A stretch of 64,000 nucleotides of DNA from Paenibacillus sp. FSL R5-0623 (GCF_037974265.1 NZ_CP150233.1:6448001-6512000), one strand, 5' to 3'. Numbered from the stretch's first letter, positions 1 to 9,442 are shown. The notes: a model not told the origin generated them from the sequence alone. A program made the numbers and translations.

Positions 1-655
1 GGTATTGCTGTGCAATCTTTTCCGTATTGCGGCCTTCGACCGTATAATCCAGCTCAGCCATCAGTGCCTGAGCATATTCTTCGACCATTTGTGGAAGCTG
101 ATATTGCTTCACCCAATCCCAGCGCTTCTCGGCCATGGCTGTCAGCTCACGCAAAATATCCAGGTCACGCTGTACAATACGCGATATACCCGGCCGCTGA
201 ATCTTGATGGCTACAGACTCACCGCTTCGAAGTTTGCCCAGATGCACCTGTCCAATGCTGGCCGCAGCTACAGGGGTATCCTCGAACCGGGAAAAGATCT
301 CCTCCAGCGGTATATCCAATTCCTGTTCCAAAATACCCCGTGCCGTCTCGGAAGAGAACGGCGGGACCTGATCCTGCAACTTCACCAGCTCACGAATGAC
401 AGACTCAGGCAACAGATCTGCCCTTGTACTTGCGAGTTGCCCCAGCTTAACGAAAGCTGGCCCCAGCTCCTGCAGCACAAGCCTGATGCGTTCACTCAGC
501 GTTTTGGTGGTGTGTGCTTCACGCGACATCCACCGTCTGGGCAGAGCCAGCAGCTGGAACAAACCCAGCTCCTCGACCATATAACCGAAGCCATGACGCA
601 CTAGCGCCATGGCAATTTCACGGTATCTGCCGACATGTTTAATTCGCACTGCCAT
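1..655 (-). CDS. AarF/UbiB (ABC1) family atypical kinase, 3' end beyond window
   Basis: The N-terminal 218 codons of an ABC1/UbiB-family protein are visible; the gene runs off the left edge. The translation contains the family hallmarks: a KLGQ segment (FVKLGQLASTR, near residue 70), the alanine-rich AAASIGQVH loop that replaces the usual glycine-rich loop, and a VAIKIQRPG strand carrying the ATP-site lysine. The family are atypical protein-kinase-like ATPases tied to quinone metabolism in many bacteria; the substrate in Firmicutes is unknown. The ATG abuts the stop codon of the upstream phasin-like gene, so the two are translationally coupled. Family assignment is secure, role inferred. Confidence 0.9.
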   Translation of the reverse strand, partial: MAVRIKHVGRYREIAMALVRHGFGYMVEELGLFQLLALPRRWMSREAHTTKTLSERIRLVLQELGPAFVKLGQLASTRADLLPESVIRELVKLQDQVPPFSSETARGILEQELDIPLEEIFSRFEDTPVAAASIGQVHLGKLRSGESVAIKIQRPGISRIVQRDLDILRELTAMAEKRWDWVKQYQLPQMVEEYAQALMAELDYTVEGRNTEKIAQQY

Positions 656-1036
656 CTACTCGATCTCGTTTCCTTTGAGAGGAGGAGGAACTTCAAGTGG
701 AGCTGGGGATTCATCAGGTTGGAGCTGTGGTGATTGGCCCAGTTCGGCAAGTTTTTTCTCCAGGACAGCAACGCGCTGTTCCAGACTGGTTACATCACTT
801 TCGGATGCCACACCAGCTTCCTGAAGCACTCGCTTGACCTGCTCCTGAATCATTCTCTTGAACTGACCCTGCTCTTCATCGCCCCGTTCCAGCAGACGTT
901 CAACCAAAGCTTTGGATTCACCGGGCGCAAGTTCCCCACGCTTGACCAAATCATCCACGGTTTTCTCAATTTTTTCTTTGCTTACAACAGTAAGACCAAG
1001 CCCTAACGAGATCGCCTTTTTGAACAAATCGCTCAT
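656..1036 (-). CDS. Phasin-family (PhaP/PhaQ-like) small coiled-coil protein
   Basis: A 126-residue, mostly helical, highly charged protein with a C-terminal coiled coil (SDVTSLEQRVAVLEKKLAEL) and a proline-rich tail. It resembles the 'polyhydroxyalkanoate synthesis regulator phasin' family, which in Firmicutes is often found beside ABC1 kinases, as here. An in-frame ATG at 1045 directly touches the AGGAGG, whereas the ATG at 1036 (MSDLFKK) sits 9 nt from it, so 1036 is chosen. The stop codon is adjacent to the ATG of the kinase gene. Nothing in the window makes PHA, so a granule role is doubtful. Confidence 0.75.
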   Translation of the reverse strand: MSDLFKKAISLGLGLTVVSKEKIEKTVDDLVKRGELAPGESKALVERLLERGDEEQGQFKRMIQEQVKRVLQEAGVASESDVTSLEQRVAVLEKKLAELGQSPQLQPDESPAPLEVPPPLKGNEIE

Positions 1037-1108
1037 TTTTGTCATCCTCCTCTTCGTTGATCTCTATATTATACCCCTTATACTCTGCATGCAAAGTTGC
1101 GTGTCCGA

Positions 1109-1747
1109 TCAGACGTAACGTGCAGCCCATTTGCCTGCTTGCAGAAGTAATTTACGGTACGTTTCGTGTGCAAAAGACGGTACATGGTGACCCGGCATCA
1201 GATAAACAATACGCCCAACACCATATCGATGAGCCCAAACCGCAGGTTTTGGTCCATCTTCGGATTGATATTCCAGCAATATTTTCGTTTCAGCAAAAGA
1301 ACCAAATTCGAACTGATACGGCTCTTCTTCCATTGTGAAATTCGAAATGCCCTCCGTCACGGGATGGCTTTCCGCCGTTACAGTAAATTCAAGCGGTGCA
1401 TATGCCGGATGATGCAGGAACTTGGCACCGATCATCTGTTTGAGCTCATAACGATTTTGGAGCGAAATGCCGTTATGTATAATGACCAGTCCACCTCCAT
1501 TACTTACATAGGACAACAAACCTGCTGTCTGCTGTGGAGAAACTTTCCCCTTCCAATCGTCCATGTATGAGATACATACATCAAACCCGGTTATATTTTC
1601 TTGCAGCAGCATATTCCGGTTCTCACTGCACTGCACAGTCATAGTATCATGGAAAATTCGGCTAATCTCCGCATCCACACCTTGAAGCGGGTGCCAATCC
1701 GGATGTGTATAATCGCCAAGTAGTAATGCTTTTTTACGATGATCCAT
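1109..1747 (-). CDS. ThuA-like domain protein
   Basis: 212 residues with the ThuA/glutamine-amidotransferase-like flavodoxin fold: an N-terminal LLLGDYTHPDWH strand, the GGGLVIIHNG turn, and the C-terminal GRIVYLMPGHH segment typical of ThuA (trehalose-utilisation) proteins. Such proteins accompany sugar oxidation or isomerisation genes, but no such partner is next to it here. There is no signal peptide, so it is cytoplasmic. The start is supported by a GGAGA-type site upstream of the ATG at 1747. The substrate is unknown. Confidence 0.8.
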   Translation of the reverse strand: MDHRKKALLLGDYTHPDWHPLQGVDAEISRIFHDTMTVQCSENRNMLLQENITGFDVCISYMDDWKGKVSPQQTAGLLSYVSNGGGLVIIHNGISLQNRYELKQMIGAKFLHHPAYAPLEFTVTAESHPVTEGISNFTMEEEPYQFEFGSFAETKILLEYQSEDGPKPAVWAHRYGVGRIVYLMPGHHVPSFAHETYRKLLLQAGKWAARYV

Positions 1748-1789
1748 TCAATCAATCTCCTTTCTTGTTCACCTCACTGTATCAATCAA

Positions 1790-2511
1790 CTACCAGGGGA
1801 GCTTCTCGCCCTTGTAGTCCACATATGCGGGTTGATCTCCTTTAAACTGTTCATGGCGGTCGATAAGTACTGCGATATGCTGTGCAGATTGCTCGGGCGT
1901 GAGATCCGCAGCAACATCCAATTCGCCCCGCATATAACTCTGTACCCAACCGGGATGCACAAGCATCACTTGTCCGCCTTCATCCTTCAGACCATTGTGT
2001 ACAAGACGGGCCTGCATGTTCAAAGCAGCTTTGGACATACAATAGGCATACCACCCATCCCGACTGCATTGTTCTATACTTCCAGCCTCGGAAGAGATAT
2101 CAACAATCAGCTTGACCTGTCCTTGAAGAAGGAGGGGTAACAGGGAATGAGTCACACGCAGTGTACCTAAGGTGTTCACATTAAATACTTCGGTCATCTC
2201 CGCCATATTCAACGGCCCGCGGATATGATCCGTAATACTCCCTAGTATAGCCGCATTATTGATCAGCATATCCAAATGATTCGTATCCAGCTTCAACGTC
2301 TCCGTGAACAGAGTACCGACAGGTCGTCCGCGATATCCAGTTCGATGGCGCGCAGATGGTCCGGATATCCTTCTGCAAGCATACGAATCCCCTCGGAATC
2401 CTCCACGTCCAGACCGGCCGCATACACGAGATACCCTCTCTTCAGCATCTGTGCTGTCAAAGCCAATCCCAATCCCCGAGCAGCTCCCGTTACACATACG
2501 GTTCTCATCAT
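1790..2511 (-). pseudogene. Short-chain dehydrogenase/reductase (CsgA-like), frameshifted
   Basis: Two overlapping reading frames together make one SDR. The first, from ATG 2511 (AGGAGG 6 nt upstream), encodes the Rossmann start MMRTVCVTGAARGLGLAL and runs to LDIADDLSV. The protein then continues in another frame with FTETLKLDTNHLDMLINNAAILG, the catalytic Ser and YAYCMSK (Tyr/Lys) and VHPGWV. The switch lies near 2300-2320. The span of 722 nt is one short of 241 codons, so a one-base deletion explains it. Either a real disruption or a sequencing error; I see no slippery heptamer suggesting programmed frameshifting. Confidence 0.85.
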
Positions 2512-2948
2512 GATGTCCCTCCTTCGCATAATGATTCTGTCTTTTATTCATTCCACATATTCATCTGAAAACCTTTAATTCAGAATGGGATCGCCAACTT
2601 CACGACCAAAGACTCAGGGGGCAAAAGCGATATTAGAGCCATTTTGCTTATTGAATTCAGCTATCTATTTGAGCTATAAATAGCTGCTATTATCCCTGCA
2701 TATATCGCTCCTGCCGATAGGCTAAACAATGTTCCACCCATCTTTGAGCGGCTGCCGGGTAAGAACCCAGATGAAGCTTCTGATCGAAGCACTATCAAGG
2801 ATGTACATTCGTGTTTTAGTTGTAACGTATAAATTCTATAATCTAAACAAAACCGCATCATATAGCGATGCGGTTGAGCTTAATGCACACCCTTTATTCA
2901 TGAAGCGACGCCAAAAGCTTTTTGTCGAACTGATCTAAAAGCAGGCCA
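2512..2948. other. Intergenic stretch without a convincing gene
   Basis: About 440 bases between the SDR and HemD-like genes. A 66-codon minus-strand frame (2661-2861) has no ribosome binding site and no recognisable family, so it is not called. The only clear element is the hairpin at 2851-2875. Confidence 0.5.
2851..2875 (-). terminator. Intrinsic terminator after the hemD-like gene
   Basis: Perfect 9-bp stem AACCGCATC/GATGCGGTT with a 7-nt loop. On the minus strand it is followed by TTGTTTAGATT, so it fits termination of the HemD-like gene ending at 2949. Confidence 0.75.
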
Positions 2949-3779
2949 CTAATCTCTAATCTTAGCCGCACGCCCTGCTGCAAAGTAACGTCCAAGCTCA
3001 ACGATGAGTGCTCCCATCTTCTCTTCCTCCGGAATGACCAGTGCCTCAATGCCTTCTTCACGCATGGAGTTTGCTGTTACTTTACCTACAGACGCAGGGA
3101 TTACGCCTTGTCTGAAGGCTGCAAGCAACGGCTCAAGCTTGTCCTGGGAGGCTGCATATTGGGTCAGAAATCTGACCTGCGGTCCACTTGTGAACGCAAC
3201 AGCATCTACTTCGAACTTTAGAATTTCATTCAGTAACTGTTCCAGCTCTGTCTCTTCTGGCGGTACATGGCGGTAAGGAAGCACTTGTCTGACGATTGCA
3301 CCTTGTTCTTTCAACCATGCAACGAGCTTGGGAGCTGTCTCCCCATGAAGCTGCAACATCACCTTTTTCCCTGCGAGATCATGTGGGGCGAATTCTCGAA
3401 TGAGCCCGTCCGTGCTACCGTCATCATCTCGTACCAGTGGTGTTAACTTGCGCTTTTTGAGCGCATTCACCGTCTTGTATCCCCTTGCCGCGATTGAGGA
3501 TTCCGATAATGCATCCAGTAATTTTCCTGCCACTTCCATATCCTCAGCCATTTCAAACAATGCATCCAATCCCATACCCGTAGTTAACACCGCCCAGTCT
3601 GGCGGGTCTGAAATCCAGGATACCAGCCCATCTCTGATACTCCGGTCATCCAGGAATACGGTCCCCTGTGCCGGTCGCACAAGCGGGATTCCACCCATTT
3701 TTTCAACCAGTACGGACATTTCTTTCGATTTTCGTGGTCCTGTCAATGCTACACGCACACCTGCCAAATGTTGAGCCAT
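2949..3779 (-). CDS. hemD: Uroporphyrinogen-III synthase family protein (HemD-like)
   Basis: 276 residues with the two alternating Rossmann-like domains of uroporphyrinogen-III synthase: VRVALTGPRKSKEMSVLVEKMGG at the N-terminus, GKKVMLQLHGE in the second domain, and the characteristic VDAVAFTSGPQVRFL segment followed by IPASVGKVTANSMREEGIEA. The enzyme closes and inverts ring D of hydroxymethylbilane to give uroporphyrinogen III. The gene stands alone, outside a hemAXCDBL cluster, so it may be a second copy or a repurposed paralogue. Family certain, exact role less so. Confidence 0.8.
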   Translation of the reverse strand: MAQHLAGVRVALTGPRKSKEMSVLVEKMGGIPLVRPAQGTVFLDDRSIRDGLVSWISDPPDWAVLTTGMGLDALFEMAEDMEVAGKLLDALSESSIAARGYKTVNALKKRKLTPLVRDDDGSTDGLIREFAPHDLAGKKVMLQLHGETAPKLVAWLKEQGAIVRQVLPYRHVPPEETELEQLLNEILKFEVDAVAFTSGPQVRFLTQYAASQDKLEPLLAAFRQGVIPASVGKVTANSMREEGIEALVIPEEEKMGALIVELGRYFAAGRAAKIRD

Positions 3780-3909
3780 TCATGTTCCCCCCGTTAGTTC
3801 AGCCGAATGTTCATCAGTCTGACTACAGTATACAGGGTACTTCTGTGAAGGGGAACTGTGCTTTCCCTCTTTTTGCCCGTTCATCTATAAGGATTTTTGA
3901 TGGAATGCA

Positions 3910-5112
3910 TCAGGAAGGCTGGAGTTCTCCGCCATGAGAATCCTGCCTTCTTTTCTCTCCATCCTTCTCCGAATCAGAGGATTCATGTCCCTGTTCATGC
4001 TTCTCTTTCTTTGACTGGTCTCCCGATCTCTGTTGGGTAGATTCTTTATTATCCTTTTTACGTGGACGAAGAAACAGAAACAGCACAATGGGGAAAAGCG
4101 CTTCAAAAACAATGGCAATCCATGTCCATTCCCGAGTAAAACGATTGAGCTGAATCGCATTTCGGAAGAACCAGAAAGCACATACGAATCCGACCAAGGC
4201 GACCGGGCCCGTCATCATCTTTCCCGACACTTTGGGAATCATTCGCTTCAGTCCCCAACAGACAAAGTATAGATCAAATGCAATCTTCGTGATCATGGTC
4301 GGCATGGTTGCTGCTGCCAGCGCAAGGTCAAACCGGTCTAGAAAATCACTGATTTGCAGCTGCCTTGCCAGCTCATAGGATGGGTATACCAGTCTGGAAG
4401 CAATAGGGACTCCAATCGCAGTTATCGTCTCCACAAGGATAAGCATCATTAGAAGTGCAGAGATGATCATTCCCCCTAGAACAGACTTGAAACGAAAATC
4501 ACTACCCTTGATGACAAACGGCAATGCAATCATCTCTCCATAAAAAGAAAATATGTACCAACTTCCCTTGCCTACTCCTGCAACATCAACATGAAAATAA
4601 GGCATGAGATTATCCATATTTACCTGCTGAATAAGCATGAAAGGTATAATCATAGAGATCAGCAGGAACAGGGTAACATACAACTCCGCCATTCCGATTA
4701 AGGAACCCAGTCCGCCTCGAACGATAAAGATCCCCATGACCACCAGAGATACTGCAATGATGGAAATGGGTGTGTTCTCCAGTAGCGTTATACTCACATA
4801 GTCACCCGATAATCGGATATCTCTTGCAAACACAAAGAAAAAAAATAGAATGTACAGAAATCCCATTACTCTCCCCAAAAACGGGAATCGCTGAACAAGG
4901 GATTCGAACAGATCCTGATTGGGAAAACGCTGCTGGACCCTACTTATCAACCATAGAGACGCCATCATCACAAGAACAACGGGCACATACGAGAGATAAG
5001 CATGCTGCTCCGCGTAGAAAATGGCCTGCGCGTGGGGCTGAATCAGCGTACCTGTAATACTGAGCAGTAGCACGAGCAGCACGATCTGCCGATGAGTCAC
5101 ACTCTGATTCAT
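3910..5112 (-). CDS. gerAB: Spore germination receptor B subunit (GerAB/ArcD/ProY family permease)
   Basis: 400 residues with about ten hydrophobic segments, of the amino-acid-permease-like GerAB family. It starts with the typical VTHRQIVLLVLLLSITGT segment and has a charged, Glu/Lys/Ser-rich C-terminal tail. B subunits bind germinant in the inner spore membrane. The start at 5112 has AGGAGGT 5 nt upstream; a longer frame starting 7 codons earlier lacks this. It is last in the A-C-D-B operon. Which nutrient is sensed cannot be read from sequence, and the symbol names the family only. Confidence 0.93.
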   Translation of the reverse strand: MNQSVTHRQIVLLVLLLSITGTLIQPHAQAIFYAEQHAYLSYVPVVLVMMASLWLISRVQQRFPNQDLFESLVQRFPFLGRVMGFLYILFFFFVFARDIRLSGDYVSITLLENTPISIIAVSLVVMGIFIVRGGLGSLIGMAELYVTLFLLISMIIPFMLIQQVNMDNLMPYFHVDVAGVGKGSWYIFSFYGEMIALPFVIKGSDFRFKSVLGGMIISALLMMLILVETITAIGVPIASRLVYPSYELARQLQISDFLDRFDLALAAATMPTMITKIAFDLYFVCWGLKRMIPKVSGKMMTGPVALVGFVCAFWFFRNAIQLNRFTREWTWIAIVFEALFPIVLFLFLRPRKKDNKESTQQRSGDQSKKEKHEQGHESSDSEKDGEKRRQDSHGGELQPS

Positions 5113-5168
5113 ACAATACCTCCTTTCCGTCATTCAATCTGCAATTTGCATACTCCCTTATCTGCAAT

Positions 5169-5390
5169 CTATGGTAAGGGTAACAATCGCTGAATAACAT
5201 GGCTCATCCATATCGTGACATAAAGCGTTTTACTCAAGTGAGTGACATAGAACCAAATGCCCGTCCCCAATGCAATCAGACCATAGGATATCCAGCGATT
5301 AATGGCTGATGCCTGCTTCATATGTCTGAAATCCATCAAGATGACCACAATTGCCATGCCCAGATAGGTAAACAAAAGCGGTTTAATCAT
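5169..5390 (-). CDS. Small two-helix membrane protein of the ger operon (D-type subunit)
   Basis: 73 residues with two hydrophobic helices (FTYLGMAIVVILMDF and WISYGLIALGTGIWFYV). Its ATG overlaps the stop of the C-subunit gene by 8 nt (ATGATTAA) and the B-subunit gene follows, so it is embedded in the receptor operon. Small two-transmembrane 'D' proteins in ger operons are known to modulate germination receptor activity in Bacillus. Position and topology support the same role here; sequence family was not verified. Confidence 0.75.
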   Translation of the reverse strand: MIKPLLFTYLGMAIVVILMDFRHMKQASAINRWISYGLIALGTGIWFYVTHLSKTLYVTIWMSHVIQRLLPLP

Positions 5391-6582
5391 GAATGACGTC
5401 CTCCTCCATTACACCGATTGGTTTATTGATCACTCCTACATTTTCAATAATGACATGGGGAATAACGGTTACCTCAACGTCAGGATAAATGACATCCCAT
5501 CGATCCTTCATCTTGTCCCATTCCGCCGGCAGGTGTTGATGGATAGATCGACCGATTCCAAGAATATCGGCATGATACTTCTGCTGAACCAATCGGATGC
5601 CTTCCTCAATGTCTGACTTTATTTTCTTGTGGATGGCGTCATTTAACTTCAATATCTCTTCCTCCCGCCGGTCACCGTAATTCGATTCGTTATCCACGAT
5701 AACTCCCTTGGCGTACAATTGAATGTTCACCTTAACCTTGTCATTCTTGACACTGGGGTGCAGCGAAGAATTGTTCTCGTTCAGTTTGATGAATATATCT
5801 CCTTCTCCCCGTGGAGCCTCGACCATAACCTCTGGCGCATTGGCCTCACCCATGGCCAGAATCAGTGCATCTGCCGGTGCCTTGTCGATCATGCCTACCA
5901 GCTTGTCTTTCTTGAAAATGGCCAATCCATCCATCTTGATGTTCGTTTTGGTGTCCTTCCAGTTCTTCGGCACAGTGTCGGCAACCGAAGCAATGGGCAG
6001 AAAAGGATCTACGCCTTCACTAAGAATGGAATCTATAAACGTCTTGAGTGAGCGGGGATTTCGCATATTTAAAAAACACAATTCCCGCACCATCTCAGAT
6101 GGAAATTTTTCTATGGGTGCATCAGTATCCATGACCTTATATGCTTCTCCTCTTGTCACAACCGGCAACGCTGAGAAACGATTGAGCGGGTAACGTGTCA
6201 TCAAATCCAGCATAGGGGCAACGCCCTCCCTAGCCAAATCCTCACCGATTAGCAGAGTACGACGATGAGCGTAATATAATCTGCGTGAGAGCGCCTTTTG
6301 CCCTTCAAGAGATGTTCCGTGAAAGGTTTTGGCTGTATTGGACAATATGAACCAAGATTTATCACCACTTGTGCCCCCTCCTCCTCCTTCACTACCCGTA
6401 GCACCAGATTGTCCTGGAAGCGCAATCTGCAGACTGGATCTGTAATTTTGTTCCTCCTTATCCACGGCGACACCAATTACAAAGGCAACATCATTTATTT
6501 CCTCTCGGTCCCAGCAACCTGAAATGAGAGAGGTACATAACAACAGAGCTATAACTGCCCGGTATTTATACATGAAATGCAT
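5383..6582 (-). CDS. gerAC: Spore germination receptor C subunit (Ger(x)C lipoprotein)
   Basis: 399 residues. A lipoprotein signal peptide ends in LISGC, followed by the family hallmark WDREEINDVAFVIGVAVD. A C subunit is anchored by diacylglycerol to the outer face of the inner spore membrane and is required for receptor function. The ATG at 6582 lies 4 nt after the A-subunit stop; longer in-frame starts would overlap that gene. The 3' end overlaps the small D gene. Confident on family; receptor specificity unknown. Confidence 0.93.
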   Translation of the reverse strand: MHFMYKYRAVIALLLCTSLISGCWDREEINDVAFVIGVAVDKEEQNYRSSLQIALPGQSGATGSEGGGGGTSGDKSWFILSNTAKTFHGTSLEGQKALSRRLYYAHRRTLLIGEDLAREGVAPMLDLMTRYPLNRFSALPVVTRGEAYKVMDTDAPIEKFPSEMVRELCFLNMRNPRSLKTFIDSILSEGVDPFLPIASVADTVPKNWKDTKTNIKMDGLAIFKKDKLVGMIDKAPADALILAMGEANAPEVMVEAPRGEGDIFIKLNENNSSLHPSVKNDKVKVNIQLYAKGVIVDNESNYGDRREEEILKLNDAIHKKIKSDIEEGIRLVQQKYHADILGIGRSIHQHLPAEWDKMKDRWDVIYPDVEVTVIPHVIIENVGVINKPIGVMEEDVIHD

Positions 6583-6586
6583 GGGT

Positions 6587-8182
6587 TTACCACCCCTCTT
6601 CTGCTTCAGGCGAACCATTGATCTTCTCTGCCATCCGCTTCTGATCCCGTTGAACCGTAGATGGACGATTGATCATTTTCCACCATGGTACACGAATGAG
6701 AATATCCTTAGTATCTGTTTTGCTGTATGGGCTAAGACCTGACAGATACGGCATACCAAATGAAGTCATCTGGGTCAGATGCACCGAAATCAGGACCAGA
6801 CCGATCACGATACCATACAGTCCGAACATACCAGCCAGTAACATGATTGGAAAACGCAATAAACGAACGGTAATTGCAAAGTTAAACCGTGGAATCGTAA
6901 AGGAAGCAATACCTGTCATGGATACGATAATAACCATCGGTGCAGATACAATCCCTGCCTGAACGGCTGCCTGCCCAATTACAAGTGCACCCAGGATACT
7001 GACGGCCTGCCCTACCGTTTTCGGTAACCTGACTCCTGCTTCACGGAGAGCCTCGAAAGACAGCTCCATGATGAGTGCTTCAACCAGTGCGGGAAAGGGG
7101 ATAGCTTCCCGTGCTCCTGCGATACTTAAAATCAATGTGGTGGGTAACATGTCCTGATGAAATGTCGTAATAGCGATGTATAGCGCTGGCAGGAATAACG
7201 CAATGGCTACGAACAAAAAACGAATCCACCGCAACAGATTAGTGATAAAGAATCGTTCATAATAATCCTCGCTGGCTTGAAGCATCTGCCACATGGTCAC
7301 TGGAGCAATTAACGCAAAGGGAGTTCCGTCTACCAAAATGGCAAATCGTCCTTCCAATAAGTTACCTGCTACTGTATCCGGGCGCTCGGAATAGTGCATC
7401 TGTGGGAATGGAGAATACGGGTGGTCCTCAATCAGTTCCTCGATATAACCCGTCTCCAGAATGCCGTCAATTTTGATCTTTTCCAGGCGTTCCTTCACGT
7501 CCTGAACCACCTTTGGATCAACAATATCGTCCAGATAGGTCAGAACAATATCGGTTTTGGTTTCTGTGCCTAGTGTCATACTTACCATCTTGAGGGAGGG
7601 AGTTTTCAGCTTGAACCGCAGTAAAGCCGTATTCACGCGCAGTGTTTCGGTAAATCCCTCCCGTGGTCCCCGAATGACGGATTCCGTCTGAGGTTCCTCC
7701 ACACCGCGTCTGACGCCACCTTTGACGTTAAACATCCAGGCTTCGTTACTTCCATCGATCACCAGAAGGGCGGAGGATGCCAGCACCCCTTCAGCCGCGG
7801 CAGCCCAGGTGTTAACGCGCTTCACCTGTGTTAGCTCAACGGTTGTATCATCCAGTGGAACATCAGGTTCATCTGTACGCTGCTGCACCAGCCCACGAAT
7901 AATCGGACGCAACATGTGTTCCTGGATATCAGCCGAATTAACAATGCCTTCGATATAGACCAGAAGTCCTTTCACTTCAGGCGTAATCATGACGTTGCGA
8001 AAAACCACATCCGAGCAATCGGAGAAGATCTCCTTTACCGCCTGAATCTGAGTTTCATGTACTGCACTAATCGGCTGCCGTAGAAAAGGCGGGGACGGCA
8101 GTCCCAGAGGGATATGCTTTTTTTCTTCTGACGCTCGTCCCGGTTGTCGGGACTTGTCTTTCCCAGATGTTTTGTCTGCCAT
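6587..8182 (-). CDS. gerAA: Spore germination receptor A subunit (GerAA family)
   Basis: 531 residues: a soluble N-terminal domain of about 280 residues (IFSDCSDVVFRNV, EGIVNSADIQEHMLRPI), then a membrane part with the strongly conserved ERFFITNLLRWIRF and PFPALVEALIMELSFEALREAG segments. GerA-family A subunits oligomerise and are proposed to form the ion channel of the germination receptor. A GGAGGGG site precedes the ATG at 8182 by about 6 nt. It is first in an operon of four. In Bacillus such operons are read by sigma-G in the forespore; I could not place a sigma-G promoter with confidence. Confidence 0.95.
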   Translation of the reverse strand: MADKTSGKDKSRQPGRASEEKKHIPLGLPSPPFLRQPISAVHETQIQAVKEIFSDCSDVVFRNVMITPEVKGLLVYIEGIVNSADIQEHMLRPIIRGLVQQRTDEPDVPLDDTTVELTQVKRVNTWAAAAEGVLASSALLVIDGSNEAWMFNVKGGVRRGVEEPQTESVIRGPREGFTETLRVNTALLRFKLKTPSLKMVSMTLGTETKTDIVLTYLDDIVDPKVVQDVKERLEKIKIDGILETGYIEELIEDHPYSPFPQMHYSERPDTVAGNLLEGRFAILVDGTPFALIAPVTMWQMLQASEDYYERFFITNLLRWIRFLFVAIALFLPALYIAITTFHQDMLPTTLILSIAGAREAIPFPALVEALIMELSFEALREAGVRLPKTVGQAVSILGALVIGQAAVQAGIVSAPMVIIVSMTGIASFTIPRFNFAITVRLLRFPIMLLAGMFGLYGIVIGLVLISVHLTQMTSFGMPYLSGLSPYSKTDTKDILIRVPWWKMINRPSTVQRDQKRMAEKINGSPEAEEGW

Positions 8183-8301
8183 ATGCCGCCCCTCCGTTCT
8201 TGTTTTTTTTATACAAGGTAGCTTGTGCCAGACAGTTGGGAATTATGTGGTCTTTTTTGCAAAATTACGATTATGTTCTCTGAGTTTTCAGACAGCAAAA
8301 A

Positions 8302-8326
8302 AGGCCTCTGTATTTAACAGAGACCT
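8302..8326 (-). terminator. Intrinsic terminator before the ger operon
   Basis: Stem AGGCCTCTGT/ACAGAGACCT (one mismatch) with a 5-nt loop. On the minus strand it is followed by TTTTTTGC, so it ends transcription of the 8361-8696 gene and insulates the ger operon downstream. Confidence 0.75.
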
Positions 8327-8360
8327 CTGGGATGTTCCAAGTTCTATCGTTACTTACAAG

Positions 8361-8696
8361 TTAATCTGCAAAATAATTTTCAGGCACATAACGAATCTCC
8401 GACTTCGCATAGATGCTTAGCGTGTGACTCTCCCTGTCGTACACAACCCGCTCACCTTCTACGTAGTACCAGTGTTTCAAAAGGGGCTGGTCCTTGCGTT
8501 GGACGAAACGAAATACGTTCAGTTCTTGTCTAAGCTCCATAATCTGTTCCACAATCTGCTCGTCCAGACCCGTAACGGTAAATATGAAGCCTGTACCTTC
8601 CTGTTGGAACCGATAGGACAGCGAATCTGTTTTGCTATTAGCTAATCCTCGCCCGGTCACCGCATGTTTAACCATAAACCATTCCTGTTGCGCCAT
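8361..8696 (-). CDS. Conserved hypothetical protein (111 aa)
   Basis: A soluble 111-residue protein I do not recognise. It has a beta-rich look (FIFTVTGLDEQIVEQIMELRQEL, HWYYVEGERVVYDRESHTLSIYAKSEIRYV), no signal peptide and no cysteines. GGAGG lies 10 nt before the ATG, and a good terminator follows, so it is probably a real single-gene unit. Confidence 0.65.
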   Translation of the reverse strand: MAQQEWFMVKHAVTGRGLANSKTDSLSYRFQQEGTGFIFTVTGLDEQIVEQIMELRQELNVFRFVQRKDQPLLKHWYYVEGERVVYDRESHTLSIYAKSEIRYVPENYFAD

Positions 8697-8740
8697 ACGT
8701 GTATATCCTCCTTCATCTTGGAGTTCATTTCATCAGCCAT

Positions 8741-9442
8741 CTACGGCAAATCAATAATCATATAGAACGTATCTTCATTTCCTTGCAGTTCGATTGAATC
8801 CCGCTGTTCCACACGAGCCGTATCGCCTTCGTTCAACAGGTACTCTCCATCCAATCCCAGCTTGCCTTCGATGGAGAAAATGTACATCCGGCGGCCCGAA
8901 TCCTGATTAAAGGTTAACGTTTCGTCTTTGGCTAATCGGCCAAGGTAGATCGTCATATCCTGATGAATGGTCGCAACTCTTGGTCCCCCATCTGGGGATA
9001 CAATCGGCACGAGTGCTCCTGCCAATGCCGCTGGATCAAATGATGTGGTCTCATACGAGGGCTCCAACCCTTTGGTCTGTGGCATGAACCAGAGCTGAAG
9101 CAAACGTACTTCTTCGGTATCGGATGCATTATGTTCGGTATGAATCATGCCACTGCCTGCTGACATCCGTTGGATACCACCAAAACCTGTAACGGCTACA
9201 TTGCCCAGATTATCTTCATGTCGCAACTTGCCGTTCAGTACGATGGATACAATCTCCATGTCACTATGTGGGTGAGCCCCAAAACCGCGGCCAGGCGCGA
9301 TCACATCGTCGTTCGCTACCCTCATCGGTCCAAACGCCGTATTTTCGGGGTCTTGGTATTCTCCAAAGGAAAAGCTGTGACTGCCACGGAGCCAGCCTCG
9401 ATCGAAGCTAGAGCGGGCATCGGATGGAATGACGTTAATCAT
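8741..9442 (-). CDS. Pirin family protein (cupin)
   Basis: 233 residues, two cupin domains. The metal-binding pattern of pirins is visible: GFGAHPHSDMEIVS (HxH) and SGMIHTEHN (HxE), with the pirin N-terminal segment SHSFSFGEYQDPE. Bacterial pirins are iron-binding proteins, some with quercetin 2,3-dioxygenase activity. An ATG at 9451 directly touches AGGAGG, so the ATG at 9442 (MINVIP), 9 nt away, is the better start. It precedes a DoxX gene on the other side of a short gap; both families recur in redox-stress settings. Confidence 0.9.
   Translation of the reverse strand: MINVIPSDARSSFDRGWLRGSHSFSFGEYQDPENTAFGPMRVANDDVIAPGRGFGAHPHSDMEIVSIVLNGKLRHEDNLGNVAVTGFGGIQRMSAGSGMIHTEHNASDTEEVRLLQLWFMPQTKGLEPSYETTSFDPAALAGALVPIVSPDGGPRVATIHQDMTIYLGRLAKDETLTFNQDSGRRMYIFSIEGKLGLDGEYLLNEGDTARVEQRDSIELQGNEDTFYMIIDLP

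Noticed and set aside
2661..2861. 66-codon minus-strand frame with a hydrophobic C-terminus
   Set aside because: No ribosome site, no recognisable family, and it runs into the hairpin that ends the upstream gene.
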